Source of the DNA: an uncultured Granulosicoccus sp.
GTDB lineage: Bacteria > Pseudomonadota > Gammaproteobacteria > Granulosicoccales > Granulosicoccaceae
DNA: 64,000 nucleotides
NCBI GenBank assembly: GCA_947492525.1
Contig: CANLNQ010000002.1
Coordinates: 62,001 to 126,000, forward strand
Direction of reading: 5' to 3'
Shown here: in pieces, positions 35,029 through 43,659 of the stretch
How the letters are laid out: each line of letters opens with the position of its first letter
How positions within the stretch are numbered: position 1 is the stretch's first letter
Position numbers and translations under genes: made by a program
The notes under the pieces: model-generated
Database searches by the model: none
The model's input: the letters and a program-made list of their open reading frames with translations, nothing else
Told to the model about the DNA's origin: nothing

Positions 35029-35446
35029 TTTTACCCTGAATGATGGGGACAAAGCGGTTAACAAGCTGTGGACAACTTTCTGGAACCCGCATGGCGCCGT
35101 CAAAAAATGCATTAAATTGCAATTTGTGCCGGCTGTTCATTACCCTTCGACGGGATTCTGTCAGCTAACCTTCCAACGACGGAACACTGGCTGTTGAAGG
35201 TTACGCATGCTTCGAGAAGTGGTTGATCAGGCCGCTTCAGGAGTCAACAAAATGGCGGTCGACTGATGCATTTGATGCCTGCATCACAGTGCATCGAACT
35301 GTGGCGATGGAAGCGTGAAACGCCACACGAACTCTTGTCAAGGCAGTGGCGCCGAGCCTGTCGGCGGATTATCTTCACTGCCACACCGGTTCGACAACGG
35401 TATCCCCAACAAGAGATCGGGCAGTAGCCCGACACGGGAGTAGAGC

Positions 35447-35743
35447 ATGAGAAATTCGAATCAGAGTTCAGCCGCCACATCAACCAATCGGGTTTTCACT
35501 CGCATCGTCAAGGAATCCCGCTGGGTGCATCGCTCGCAGCTGGAAATCGGCATGTACGTCAATGAGCTGGATCGTCCCTGGACCGACACCAGTTTCATGT
35601 TCCAGGGTTTCGAAATCGACTCCCCCGAGACACTGGAGAAGTTGCGAGAGTCCTGTGAGTACGCGTTCGTACAGACAGAGAAGCTGGCTCGGGTGTCCTG
35701 GGTCGGTGCAAAACGCCGCGTCTCGATGGTGCGTGATCACTGA
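35447..35743 (+). CDS. Stand-alone DUF3391-like protein
   Basis: A 98-residue protein. After a Ser/Asn-rich start, WVHRSQLEIGMYVNELDRPWTDTSFMFQGFEIDSPETLEKLRESCEYAFV corresponds to the DUF3391 domain, which is normally the N-terminal part of HD-GYP c-di-GMP phosphodiesterases. Here no HD-GYP domain follows; the frame ends after about 20 basic residues. GGGAG precedes the ATG by seven bases. It may be a free regulatory version of the domain or the remnant of a longer gene. The following 280 bases show no HD-GYP remnant. Confidence 0.75.
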   Translation: MRNSNQSSAATSTNRVFTRIVKESRWVHRSQLEIGMYVNELDRPWTDTSFMFQGFEIDSPETLEKLRESCEYAFVQTEKLARVSWVGAKRRVSMVRDH

Positions 35744-35983
35744 TTGCACGCAACACGCATGAAGGCAGTTCCGTCAGGCATCCGAATCACTGGATTATCG
35801 AGTGAGTTCAGGAGTATTCTGGATGTAACGTAGTCTGGATTGCAGTCTGTCTGACAGGGAATCCTGTTGCGCTCACCAGGCCCACGATTCTGATCAAGGG
35901 AGCGACGCCGGACATCCATGGAGCTTGTCAGACCGGAGAGCAGGGCGGGTATCGCGCGCCGTACCGATATTGCCATCGACGAC

Positions 35984-36024
35984 ATGGGACGAAGACCATG
36001 AATCAGTCTGCTTCCCTTTTCTGA
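35984..36024 (+). other. Two overlapping mini-ORFs leading into the kinase gene
   Basis: ATG at 35984 opens MGRRP and stops at 35999-36001, overlapping ATG at 35998, which opens MNQSASLF and stops at 36022-36024. That stop overlaps the kinase ATG at 36024 (TGATG). The chain could couple translation of the kinase, which has no visible Shine-Dalgarno sequence. It may also be chance. Confidence 0.3.
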
Positions 36025-38858
36025 TGCGCTCGCGCCTGAGCAGCAAGCTGTTCATCAGTACCGCATCGGTCATCGCGGCATTGACCCTGGCCATCTACAG
36101 CTTTTCCGTGCCGCTTATCAAGGACACGGCCTTCGAGCTGGAGGAGCGTGCCGGACGCGCAGTGCTGGATACCGTTTACGAACTGGCCAGACGCATTCAC
36201 CTGGATCTGGAAAGCCATCGTGAACTGGCGCTGGATGCGCACCGCAAGCAGCTCAAGAGCATGGTCGACCTGGCCGCCAGCCATATCGACGCCATGCAGC
36301 GGAAAATCGAGCAGGGTCTGATCGATCCGGAACAGGGAAGGCAACTGCTCTATGACTCCCTGCGTGAGTTTCGCTACGGCAACAACGATTATTTCTGGGT
36401 CGCCGATTACGACTCTACGATCGTCTCCCATCCGGACCCGGAGTTTCAGGGCGAGAACATTGCCAGTCAACTGGATGACAGTGGCCAGCCGGTCATCCCG
36501 GGCATGGTCAGCATTGCCAGGCTTGATGGTGAAGGCTACTTTCGTTACAGCTGGCGTCGCCTGTACGACGATGAACCCACACCGAAGATGTCCTATTTCC
36601 GGAATTTTCCCGAATGGGGCTTCGTTGTGGGCACCGGTGTCTATCTGGATGACGTCGAAGCAGATGTACGCCGTCGCGAGGCGGTGGCGGTAGCAGAGCT
36701 TCGCCAGGCCCTGCGGGAGATCACCATCGGCAAGACCGGGTATCTCTATATCTTCGATTCCAGCTACCGGATGGTCATTCACCCCAACCCGAATATCGAA
36801 AGAACCTATTTCGGCGAGCTGGTCGATCCTGTCAGTCGCCGCCCCATCGGCAGTGAACTGGCGAAGGTGGCTGACACCGAGCGTGGGCGTTTCTATCTGT
36901 GGGATCGCCCCGAAGACCCTGGCAACTACATCTACGAAAAGATTTCCTGGGTCCGCCATTTCAAGGGATTCGACTGGTTCATCGCCTCATCGGTCTATGT
37001 GGACGAATTGCGTGAGAGCTCCAATGTACTGGGCAATCGCATTCTGACCATTTCGGTGACATTCCTGCTGCTGTCCATCGCGCTGAGTTATCTGTTCGTG
37101 CGGCGTATCAGTGGTCCGGTGAAGCAACTGGCGAGCATGGCCAGACGAGTGCAGGATGGTGATCTGTCGGCTCGCAGCGGCATTCGCCGTGAGGATGAAA
37201 TCGGTGTGCTGTCCTCGGCTCTGGACAGCATGGTCGTGCGCTTGCAGGACAATATCGACAATCTCGACGCCAGCGTGCGTGAACGAACCTCGGAGTTGCA
37301 GGATACCGTCAACTGGCTGGAGCAGGCGCAGACCGATCTGGCACAGGCCGAATATCGTCAACGGGTCATTCTCGACGCCATACCCACCAGCGTGGCGCTA
37401 CTGGATGAGTCGAACCGTATCGGCTTTGCCAACCGCAGTTTTGCAGCCTTGCTGCAGTCCGACAAGCAGGCGCTGATCGGCTGCAGCCTGCCGAGCCTGC
37501 TCGACTGGACCGGCAACAGCGAACTGATGGAGCACCTGGCCGAGGTGCATGCCGGCAAGGTGCAGAATTTCACCCAGCAACGAGTATCGGCAGACGGCGA
37601 CAAGAGGCTGCTCAGAACTACCCTGATGCCGGAGCGTGAAGAGTCCGGTGAGGTGCCCGGCGTGCTGGTTCTGACTCAGGACATCACGGAAGAGAAGGAA
37701 ACCGAGCGACGCTTGCTGGATATGCAGCGGATGGGGGCGGTGGCGCAGCTTGCCGGTGGTCTGGCGCATGATTTCAACAACCTGCTGTCCATCATCATCG
37801 GCAATCTCTCCAGCGCGCGTGAACGCTTCCCCGAGGTTGGCGGACTGGTCGAGTGTCTTGATCCTGCCATTCGCGCCAGTCGACGCGGTGCCGATATCAC
37901 CGGTCGTCTGCTGGCCTTTGCCCGTAGTCAGCCACTGGCGCCCAGTGCGATCGATGTCGGAGAACTGCTGGAAGAAACGATCACCTTGCTGAGTGGTTCG
38001 CTGGCCGGCAACATCCAGATGAGCGTGCAGGTGGAAGAAGGTTCGCACCTGGCCTATGCCGATCCGGGGCAGCTGGAAAATGCACTGATCAATCTGGTGC
38101 TCAATGCGCGAGACGCCATGCCGGACGGGGGCAGTATCGCGGTGAGTCTGTCGTGTCGGCATATCGACAGTACGCCGGAGGAGGATTCACTGGCCACCGG
38201 TGAGTATGTGGCGATATCGGTCTCGGACAACGGTCCCGGCTTTGCCAGTGAGGCGCAGACGCGAGCCTTCGAACCCTTCTTTACTACCAGACGTGGCCGG
38301 GGTGGTTCCGGGCTGGGCCTGAGCATGGTATACGGTTTTGTGCGGCAGTCCGGCGGAGGCGTGGAAATCGAAAGCGTGCCGGGCGAGGGCGCGACCGTGA
38401 CCCTGCTGCTGCCGGTGGCCTCGATCGATCAACAAGTTGATCTCATGCCGCCGCGATCAGGTACTGTGGAGGCAGGGGAATGGAGCGGCAAGCTGGCCCT
38501 GCTGGTGGAAGATGAGGCGGAGCTGCGCGCGATATTGCGCCGGCAGCTGGCCGAACTGGGTTTCGTGGTCATCGAATGTGCCAGTGCCGAGGAAGCCGCA
38601 CCACTGGCGCTCGGTACGGAAGAGTTGTTTCTCCTGTTGGTCGATGTGATGACCCCGGGGGCGCTGGATGGTTTTGCCCTGGCTGATCAGTTACTGACGG
38701 CCAGGCAGGATGTACGGGTGGTGTTGATGACAGGGTTCATCGACGAGCAGACGGTAGCAGCCAGAAACGAGCGTCGACTCGGTGTGCTGCGCAAGCCATT
38801 CGACAAGGAGGAGTTGCAGGCGGCAATCGCGCTTGCGCATAATAATGTTGCCACATGA
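36024..38858 (+). CDS. Hybrid sensor histidine kinase (double Cache, HAMP, PAS, HisKA, HATPase, REC)
   Basis: A 944-residue inner-membrane sensor. The ATG giving MRSRLSSKLFIST is used because it directly precedes the first membrane helix. Two Cache modules fill the periplasmic region to about residue 330 (YFWVADYDSTIVSHPDPEFQG and GYLYIFDSSYRMVIHPNPN). A second helix and HAMP follow, then a PAS domain near 450. The phospho-acceptor box LAGGLAHDFNNLLS is near 580, and the ATPase has NLVLNARDAMPDGG and DNGPGF with GGSGLGLSMVYGF. A C-terminal receiver domain has its Asp in LLVDVMTP and a Lys in LRKPFD. The double Cache suggests a small organic ligand. It overlaps the response-regulator region. 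Confidence 0.93.
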   Translation: MRSRLSSKLFISTASVIAALTLAIYSFSVPLIKDTAFELEERAGRAVLDTVYELARRIHLDLESHRELALDAHRKQLKSMVDLAASHIDAMQRKIEQGLIDPEQGRQLLYDSLREFRYGNNDYFWVADYDSTIVSHPDPEFQGENIASQLDDSGQPVIPGMVSIARLDGEGYFRYSWRRLYDDEPTPKMSYFRNFPEWGFVVGTGVYLDDVEADVRRREAVAVAELRQALREITIGKTGYLYIFDSSYRMVIHPNPNIERTYFGELVDPVSRRPIGSELAKVADTERGRFYLWDRPEDPGNYIYEKISWVRHFKGFDWFIASSVYVDELRESSNVLGNRILTISVTFLLLSIALSYLFVRRISGPVKQLASMARRVQDGDLSARSGIRREDEIGVLSSALDSMVVRLQDNIDNLDASVRERTSELQDTVNWLEQAQTDLAQAEYRQRVILDAIPTSVALLDESNRIGFANRSFAALLQSDKQALIGCSLPSLLDWTGNSELMEHLAEVHAGKVQNFTQQRVSADGDKRLLRTTLMPEREESGEVPGVLVLTQDITEEKETERRLLDMQRMGAVAQLAGGLAHDFNNLLSIIIGNLSSARERFPEVGGLVECLDPAIRASRRGADITGRLLAFARSQPLAPSAIDVGELLEETITLLSGSLAGNIQMSVQVEEGSHLAYADPGQLENALINLVLNARDAMPDGGSIAVSLSCRHIDSTPEEDSLATGEYVAISVSDNGPGFASEAQTRAFEPFFTTRRGRGGSGLGLSMVYGFVRQSGGGVEIESVPGEGATVTLLLPVASIDQQVDLMPPRSGTVEAGEWSGKLALLVEDEAELRAILRRQLAELGFVVIECASAEEAAPLALGTEELFLLLVDVMTPGALDGFALADQLLTARQDVRVVLMTGFIDEQTVAARNERRLGVLRKPFDKEELQAAIALAHNNVAT

Positions 38859-38869
38859 GGGGGAGGACA

Positions 38870-39607
38870 ATGTCATCAACCGTTGATACACAGGTTTACG
38901 TGGTGGAAGACGAGGGCGACCTGCTCGACCTGATCTGCCGTACATTCGCGCAATACGATATCGGCTGTCAGGGTTTTCGCCTCGGCAAGGAGGCCTGCGC
39001 GGCGATAAAACGCCAGCGGCCCCGCATCTGTGTCGTCGATCTGATGCTGCCCGACATGGATGGCATGGAACTGGTCAAGGATCTCGCCGGCCATGCCGAC
39101 ACTGGTGTGATCGTCATTACCGGTCGTGCAGAACTTTCCGATCGCGTGCTGGCACTGGAAGTGGGTGCCGACGACTATATCGTCAAGCCGTTCGAGCCGC
39201 GCGAACTGGTGGCCCGGGTGCGCAGTCTGCTGCGGCGCATCGATCAGCTCACCACCGCTCAACAGGATCTGGGCAACAAGCTCGCCTGTTTTGCCGGCCG
39301 CGTGTTCGATGGCAACTCACTGGCGTTACGCCGTCCAGACGATACGGTGGAAATGCTCAGTGCGTCCGAGGCCTTGTTGTTGAGTTGTTTCCTGCGCTCG
39401 CCCAAACGCATACTGTCGCGCGACCAGCTGCTCGACGGGGATTCAGTCGATTGTCAGTCGCTGGATCGCAGTATCGATATTCGTATCTCGCGTATCCGTC
39501 GCAAGATAGAGGCAGACCCGAAAGACCCGCAGATCATCAAGACCGTCTACGGGGCCGGCTATCTGTTTGCGGCCGAAGTCGACTGGCTGGAGCCCGTGAC
39601 GCACTGA
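38870..39607 (+). CDS. OmpR-family response regulator
   Basis: A 245-residue two-domain regulator. The receiver domain has the acidic pair in VVEDEGDLL, the phospho-acceptor Asp in CVVDLMLPDMDG near residue 57, a Thr/Ser switch in VIVITGR and a Lys in YIVKPFEPREL. The winged-helix output domain contains LLLSCFLRSPKRILSRDQLL and DRSIDIRISRIRRKIEADPKDPQIIKTVYGAGYLF. The ATG at 38870 is preferred over the one overlapping the kinase stop because GGGGGAGGA sits just upstream. It is the cognate partner of the hybrid kinase. Confidence 0.94.
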   Translation: MSSTVDTQVYVVEDEGDLLDLICRTFAQYDIGCQGFRLGKEACAAIKRQRPRICVVDLMLPDMDGMELVKDLAGHADTGVIVITGRAELSDRVLALEVGADDYIVKPFEPRELVARVRSLLRRIDQLTTAQQDLGNKLACFAGRVFDGNSLALRRPDDTVEMLSASEALLLSCFLRSPKRILSRDQLLDGDSVDCQSLDRSIDIRISRIRRKIEADPKDPQIIKTVYGAGYLFAAEVDWLEPVTH

Positions 39608-39968
39608 GATCGGATAGCGCGATCACCTGAATATCTCGGCTTCAGCTAGTCGGACTACCGGGCCCATCCTTCCGGTATTTCAGGATTCGAAGTCCCCCAT
39701 TCGGAGTTCCCCTGCGCCTCACCTGCAAGGCGCCCTGGCGCGGGCGTGCCAAAGCTGCCCGTCCTGTTTCTCCAATTGTTACTGGGCGCGTTGCAATTCG
39801 ATACATTTCGCAAAAAATTGTGAAATCATGTCTGCGTATTCTCCCACCGTACAAGGCAGACAGACCTCGTGGAAGCACCAGGCGATTGCCTTGAAGCGGT
39901 GTTGACGACCCCTCGACAGGGGCGTGTCGTCTGCACTCAAGGTGTCTTTTCTGGGAGGAATACAGGCG
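39608..39968. other. Intergenic region upstream of the acyl-CoA operon
   Basis: About 360 bases with no supported gene. It contains the inverted repeat at 39805-39826 (listed separately) and should hold the promoter of the synthetase gene. A minus-strand frame of 178 codons here is not supported by any family feature. Confidence 0.55.
39805..39826. promoter_or_regulatory. Candidate operator: 9-bp inverted repeat
   Basis: ATTTCGCAA and TTGTGAAAT flank four A residues, with one mismatch between the arms. The A/T-rich dyad stands out in GC-rich DNA about 140 bases upstream of the acyl-CoA synthetase. It fits a TetR-, GntR- or FadR-like repressor site; the protein is unknown. Confidence 0.5.
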
Positions 39969-41612
39969 ATGAGCAACTCTGCCATCAACCATATCAACGC
40001 TTTCGAATCCGGGCTGGAGAGCAATTCGGCGAACCATGTGGCTCTGACGCCACTGAGTTTCATTGAACGTACTGCAGCGGTCTATCCCGATCGTGTCGCC
40101 ACCGTCCAGGGTGAGGTGCGACGTACCTGGAAAGAGAGCTACGAGCGCAGCCGCCGACTGGCGTCCGCACTGACACAAGCCGGGGTCAAGCGCGGCGACA
40201 CCGTGTCAGTCATGCTGCCCAATTGTAGTGAAATGTTCGAGTGTCATTTCGGCGTACCCATGGCGGGTGCTGTGCTGAACACACTCAATGTGCGCCTGGA
40301 TGCCGAGCTGATCGCCTTCACACTGGATCACGGCGAGGCCACTGTGCTGATCACCGACAGAGAGTTCTCGGATACGATCAAGAAGGCACTGCATCTGGTA
40401 GCCCGCCCCCCGCTGGTCATTGATGTCGACGATCCGGATTTCATCGGTGGCGAGCTGCTCGGTAGCAAGACCTACGAGGATCTGCTGGCAGAAGGTGATC
40501 CGGAATTCCAGTGGCAGCCACCGGCCGATGAATGGGAAGCCATCAGCCTTAACTACACCTCTGGCACCACCGGAAATCCCAAGGGTGTTGTCTATCACCA
40601 TCGAGGTGCCTACCTGAACGCTGTCAGTAACGTGCTCTCCTGGGGTATGGGACAGCATCCGGTCTATCTGTGGACATTGCCCATGTTTCACTGCAACGGC
40701 TGGTGTTTTCCGTGGACCCTGGCAGCCGTGGCTGGCGTCAGTGTCTCGCTGCGTCATGTTCGTCCGGAACCGATCTTCGAGCTTATTGGTCGCGAGAAGG
40801 TCAGTCACTTCTGTGGTGCGCCGATCGTTCTGAACATGCTGAACAATGCCGATGCCGAGATGCGTAGCGCCATCGATCATCCCATCAAGGTCATGACGGC
40901 TGGCGCCGCGCCACCGGCCACGGTCATCGCCGGTATGGAGAGCATGGGCGTTGAAGTGACTCAGGTGTACGGCCTGACTGAAACCTACGGTCCCTGTGTC
41001 GTCAGTGCCTGGCACGACAAGTGGAACTCCCGCTCATCCGAGGAGCGTGCTGCTCTGAAAGCGCGTCAGGGTGTGAAGACGCCGATGCTGGAAAGTCTGA
41101 TGGTTGCCGACCCGGACACTCTCGAGCCGGTACCACGCAACGGCCAGACCATCGGTGAAGTCTTCATGCGCGGCAACAATGTCATGAAGGGCTACCTGAA
41201 GAATGGCCGGGCCACGGAAGAGGCTTTCGCCGGCGGCTGGTTCCACAGTGGCGATCTGGCGGTCTGGCATGAGGACGGCTATATCGAGATCAAGGACCGC
41301 TCCAAGGACATCATCATCTCCGGTGGCGAGAACATCTCATCGATAGAGATCGAAGATGTGCTCTACCGCCATCCACAGGTGATGGAGGCGGCCGTAGTGG
41401 CCAGAGATGACGATAAATGGGGTGAGACACCCTGCGCCTTCGTCGAGCTGAAATCCGGAGCGAAGGTCGAAGAGGCCGAGATCATCGAATTCTGCCGCAG
41501 TCAGATGGCGCGTTTCAAGGCGCCTCGCACCGTCGTGTTTGGTCCATTACCGAAGACCTCTACCGGCAAGATCCAGAAGTTCGTGCTGCGCGAGCAGACC
41601 AAGACACTCTAG
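39969..41612 (+). CDS. Acyl-CoA synthetase (AMP-forming), DmdB-like candidate
   Basis: A 547-residue ANL-family ligase that activates a carboxylic acid to its CoA thioester through an acyl-adenylate. The P-loop YTSGTTGNPKGV is near residue 196, followed by LPMFHCNGWCFPW, YGLTETYGP near 340, GWFHSGDLAVWHEDGYIEIKDRSKDIIISGGENIS near 430-465 and the catalytic Lys in PKTSTGKIQK. GGGAGGAA lies nine bases ahead of the ATG. The HCNGWC form is shared by medium-chain and methylmercaptopropionate ligases. With the DmdC-length dehydrogenase and hydratase nearby, methylmercaptopropionate (from DMSP) is a reasonable substrate guess; a short- or medium-chain fatty acid is equally possible. Confidence 0.9.
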   Translation: MSNSAINHINAFESGLESNSANHVALTPLSFIERTAAVYPDRVATVQGEVRRTWKESYERSRRLASALTQAGVKRGDTVSVMLPNCSEMFECHFGVPMAGAVLNTLNVRLDAELIAFTLDHGEATVLITDREFSDTIKKALHLVARPPLVIDVDDPDFIGGELLGSKTYEDLLAEGDPEFQWQPPADEWEAISLNYTSGTTGNPKGVVYHHRGAYLNAVSNVLSWGMGQHPVYLWTLPMFHCNGWCFPWTLAAVAGVSVSLRHVRPEPIFELIGREKVSHFCGAPIVLNMLNNADAEMRSAIDHPIKVMTAGAAPPATVIAGMESMGVEVTQVYGLTETYGPCVVSAWHDKWNSRSSEERAALKARQGVKTPMLESLMVADPDTLEPVPRNGQTIGEVFMRGNNVMKGYLKNGRATEEAFAGGWFHSGDLAVWHEDGYIEIKDRSKDIIISGGENISSIEIEDVLYRHPQVMEAAVVARDDDKWGETPCAFVELKSGAKVEEAEIIEFCRSQMARFKAPRTVVFGPLPKTSTGKIQKFVLREQTKTL

Positions 41613-41621
41613 AGCAGTGCT

Positions 41622-41665
41622 CTGCGGCCGGCATGGTCTCGGCCGCAGCTCCCCCCCCTTTTTTT
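41622..41665 (+). terminator. Possible intrinsic terminator after the acyl-CoA synthetase
   Basis: CTGCGGCCG and CGGCCGCAG form a perfect 9-bp stem with a nine-base loop. A C-run and then seven T residues follow. The ten-base gap between stem and T-run is longer than usual, so partial read-through into the transporter gene is likely. Confidence 0.55.
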
Positions 41666-41696
41666 CCGCACCATCCACTTTGACGAGACGTTCACC

Positions 41697-43076
41697 ATGC
41701 AGATCTACAAGCGCGCCCACGGCGAAGAGCAACCGCACTGGCCCATAGGCCCTTTCCATGTCCGCCTGCCATTTGTCCATTACCGCTGGGAGACGGCGGA
41801 GATGATTCAGGGCCTGTTCATGTTCGTGGTGAGCATGGCCATGATCCCCTTGCTGGAGACCTACCTCGGCATGCCCTATGAGGCGGCGCTGGCCTTCACC
41901 TTCATCGCCGGTCTCGGCTACATGCTGCCAGCCTTGCTGGGCGTTCCCCTGGTTCCCGGCTGGATCACACCGGCAATCCCGGTCGTGTTGCTGTATCTCG
42001 GCGGCTTCGAGCCAGGCCCGGATGCCATCAAGGCCATGTTTGCCCTGCAGCTGGAAGTCTTCCTGATCTTTCTGATTCTGGGTATCACCGGACTCGGCAA
42101 TCGTCTGGTAACCATCATTCCCAACTCACTGAAGGCGGGCATCATCATCGGTGCGGGTATCGCCGCCCTGATGGGCGAGTTGAAGGTTGGCGGCCGTGTC
42201 GAAGGCACACCGATTTCCCTGATCATCGGCTCCTTTCTATCCATCTACCTGCTGTTCTCCCTGTCGTTCAAGGAGGTCATGAATCGCCATCCCATTGCCA
42301 AGCGTATTGCCAACTTCGGCATGGTGCCTGCCATGGTCGTGGCCATGGTCATTGGCTGGGTTGTCGGTGAATATCCCGTACCGGCCATCGAGTGGGGTAT
42401 CACCCGACCGGACTTCGAACTGATGTCCCAGTACCTGATCTTCGCCGTGGGCTTTCCGGGTTGGGAGATGTTCCTGCTGGCCATTCCTACCGCCATCATT
42501 GCCTATGTCATTGCCTTCGGTGACATCGTGGTGGGTTTCACGCTGTCGGATCGTGTCGATCATCTGCGCCAGGATGAAGACATCAACGACGACATCAGTC
42601 GCGTTCATCTGGTCACGGCTATCCGCAACCTGCTGCATGCCTTTCTGGCGCCATGGCCAGGACTGGCAGGTCCGCTCTGGACTGCCGCACACGCCACGGT
42701 GTCCGAACGCTACAGCAAGGGGCGCCAGGCAATGGATTCCATCTACAGCGGTGGCGGTACCTTCTGGATCGCCGGTTTTGCGGCGCTGTTCATCCTGCCG
42801 CTGGTCACGCTGTTCAAACCGGTACTGGCCATCGCCCTGTCTCTGACCCTGGTACTGACAGCCTACATCTGCATCATGGTGGGAATGGAGCAGCTCAAGA
42901 ATTCAACCCAGCGTGGTGTGGCCGGCATCGTTGCTGTCACTCTTGCAATGCCTGACCCCAAGTCGACGGTCTACGCCATCGTGGTCGGCGTGGTGCTGTA
43001 TCTACTGGTGGAGCGTCCCCGTGTCATGGGTCGCAGCGGAGAGGAAGAAACGGTAGTTGCCGAAGAGGCCAGCTGA
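41697..43076 (+). CDS. Polytopic membrane transporter, NCS2/permease-like, family uncertain
   Basis: A 459-residue inner-membrane protein with about 11-12 hydrophobic segments. A soluble amphipathic start (HWPIGPFHVRLPFVHYRW) precedes them. Glycine-rich segments such as SLKAGIIIGAGIAALMGELKVGG and AYVIAFGDIVVGFTLSDRVDHL recall the inverted-repeat NCS2/SulP transporters, but I cannot place it in a named family. A cytoplasmic loop follows with RQDEDINDDISRVH. Position between the synthetase and the MaoC hydratase suggests uptake of the acid degraded by this operon. The ligand is unknown. Confidence 0.7.
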   Translation: MQIYKRAHGEEQPHWPIGPFHVRLPFVHYRWETAEMIQGLFMFVVSMAMIPLLETYLGMPYEAALAFTFIAGLGYMLPALLGVPLVPGWITPAIPVVLLYLGGFEPGPDAIKAMFALQLEVFLIFLILGITGLGNRLVTIIPNSLKAGIIIGAGIAALMGELKVGGRVEGTPISLIIGSFLSIYLLFSLSFKEVMNRHPIAKRIANFGMVPAMVVAMVIGWVVGEYPVPAIEWGITRPDFELMSQYLIFAVGFPGWEMFLLAIPTAIIAYVIAFGDIVVGFTLSDRVDHLRQDEDINDDISRVHLVTAIRNLLHAFLAPWPGLAGPLWTAAHATVSERYSKGRQAMDSIYSGGGTFWIAGFAALFILPLVTLFKPVLAIALSLTLVLTAYICIMVGMEQLKNSTQRGVAGIVAVTLAMPDPKSTVYAIVVGVVLYLLVERPRVMGRSGEEETVVAEEAS

Positions 43077-43082
43077 GCCAGA

Positions 43083-43111
43083 GTCGGCGGCGCCCGTGTA
43101 GCGCCGCCGAC
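43083..43111. terminator. Perfect 11-bp GC hairpin between transporter and hydratase genes
   Basis: GTCGGCGGCGC and GCGCCGCCGAC pair without mismatch around a seven-base loop, just after the transporter stop codon. No T-run follows, so it may act as an mRNA 3' end stabiliser or a pause rather than a terminator. Confidence 0.55.
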
Positions 43112-43185
43112 ATTCCACGCCACAAGATTTCAAGGTATCAGCTCGTCAGGACACGAGCTGTATTTCAAACAACGAGATTACTGTC

Positions 43186-43659
43186 ATGAACCACACACCG
43201 CGCGGCTATTGTATCGAGGACCTGGAGGAGGGCATGTCGGCCACCTACGGCAAGACCATAACGGAGGCCGATGTCGTTCTCTTTGCCGGCATTTCCGGCG
43301 ATGACAACCCGATCCATGTCGATGAAGAGTATGCGAAAGGCACTCGCTTCGAGGGACGAGTCGTGCACGGCATGTTTCTGGCCGGACTGATCTCCTGCGT
43401 GGTGGGCACCCGTTTGCCGGGCCCCGGTGCCATTTACATGGGGCAAACGCTGAAATTTCGTTCGCCGGTACGCATCGGGGAAACGGTTCGGGTGTTGGCA
43501 ACCGTCATCGATGTCAATCGAGAGAAACGTCGCGTCAAGCTTGAAACTCGCTGCATGGTCGGTGAGCGGCTGGTGGCGGACGGCGAGGGCATGCTTCTCG
43601 TTGAATCCAGAGAACAAATCAATACAACTGCGGTAGTTGCAGAGGAAGAAGTCGCATGA
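43186..43659 (+). CDS. MaoC-family (R)-enoyl-CoA hydratase-like protein
   Basis: A 157-residue hot-dog-fold hydratase. The hydratase-2 motif is intact: FAGISGDDNPIHVDEEYAKGTRFEGRVVHGM, with the catalytic Asp and His in DDNPIH near residue 43. It hydrates trans-2-enoyl-CoA, here probably the product of the acyl-CoA dehydrogenase encoded in the same unit. Its stop overlaps the etfB start by ATGA. Confidence 0.92.
   Translation: MNHTPRGYCIEDLEEGMSATYGKTITEADVVLFAGISGDDNPIHVDEEYAKGTRFEGRVVHGMFLAGLISCVVGTRLPGPGAIYMGQTLKFRSPVRIGETVRVLATVIDVNREKRRVKLETRCMVGERLVADGEGMLLVESREQINTTAVVAEEEVA

Larger units (their letters stand above)
34742..35446. other. Long regulatory intergenic region upstream of nrdJa
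   Basis: About 700 bases between nrdJa and the divergent DUF3391-like gene. It holds four NrdR-box-like 16-mers in two pairs (listed separately). It also holds a near-match to a DnaA box (TTGTCCACA on the minus strand, around 35068-35076) and a 10-bp inverted repeat with a one-base bulge, TAACCTTC-CAA at 35166-35176 and TTGAAGGTTA at 35194-35203. No gene could be supported. Confidence 0.6.
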
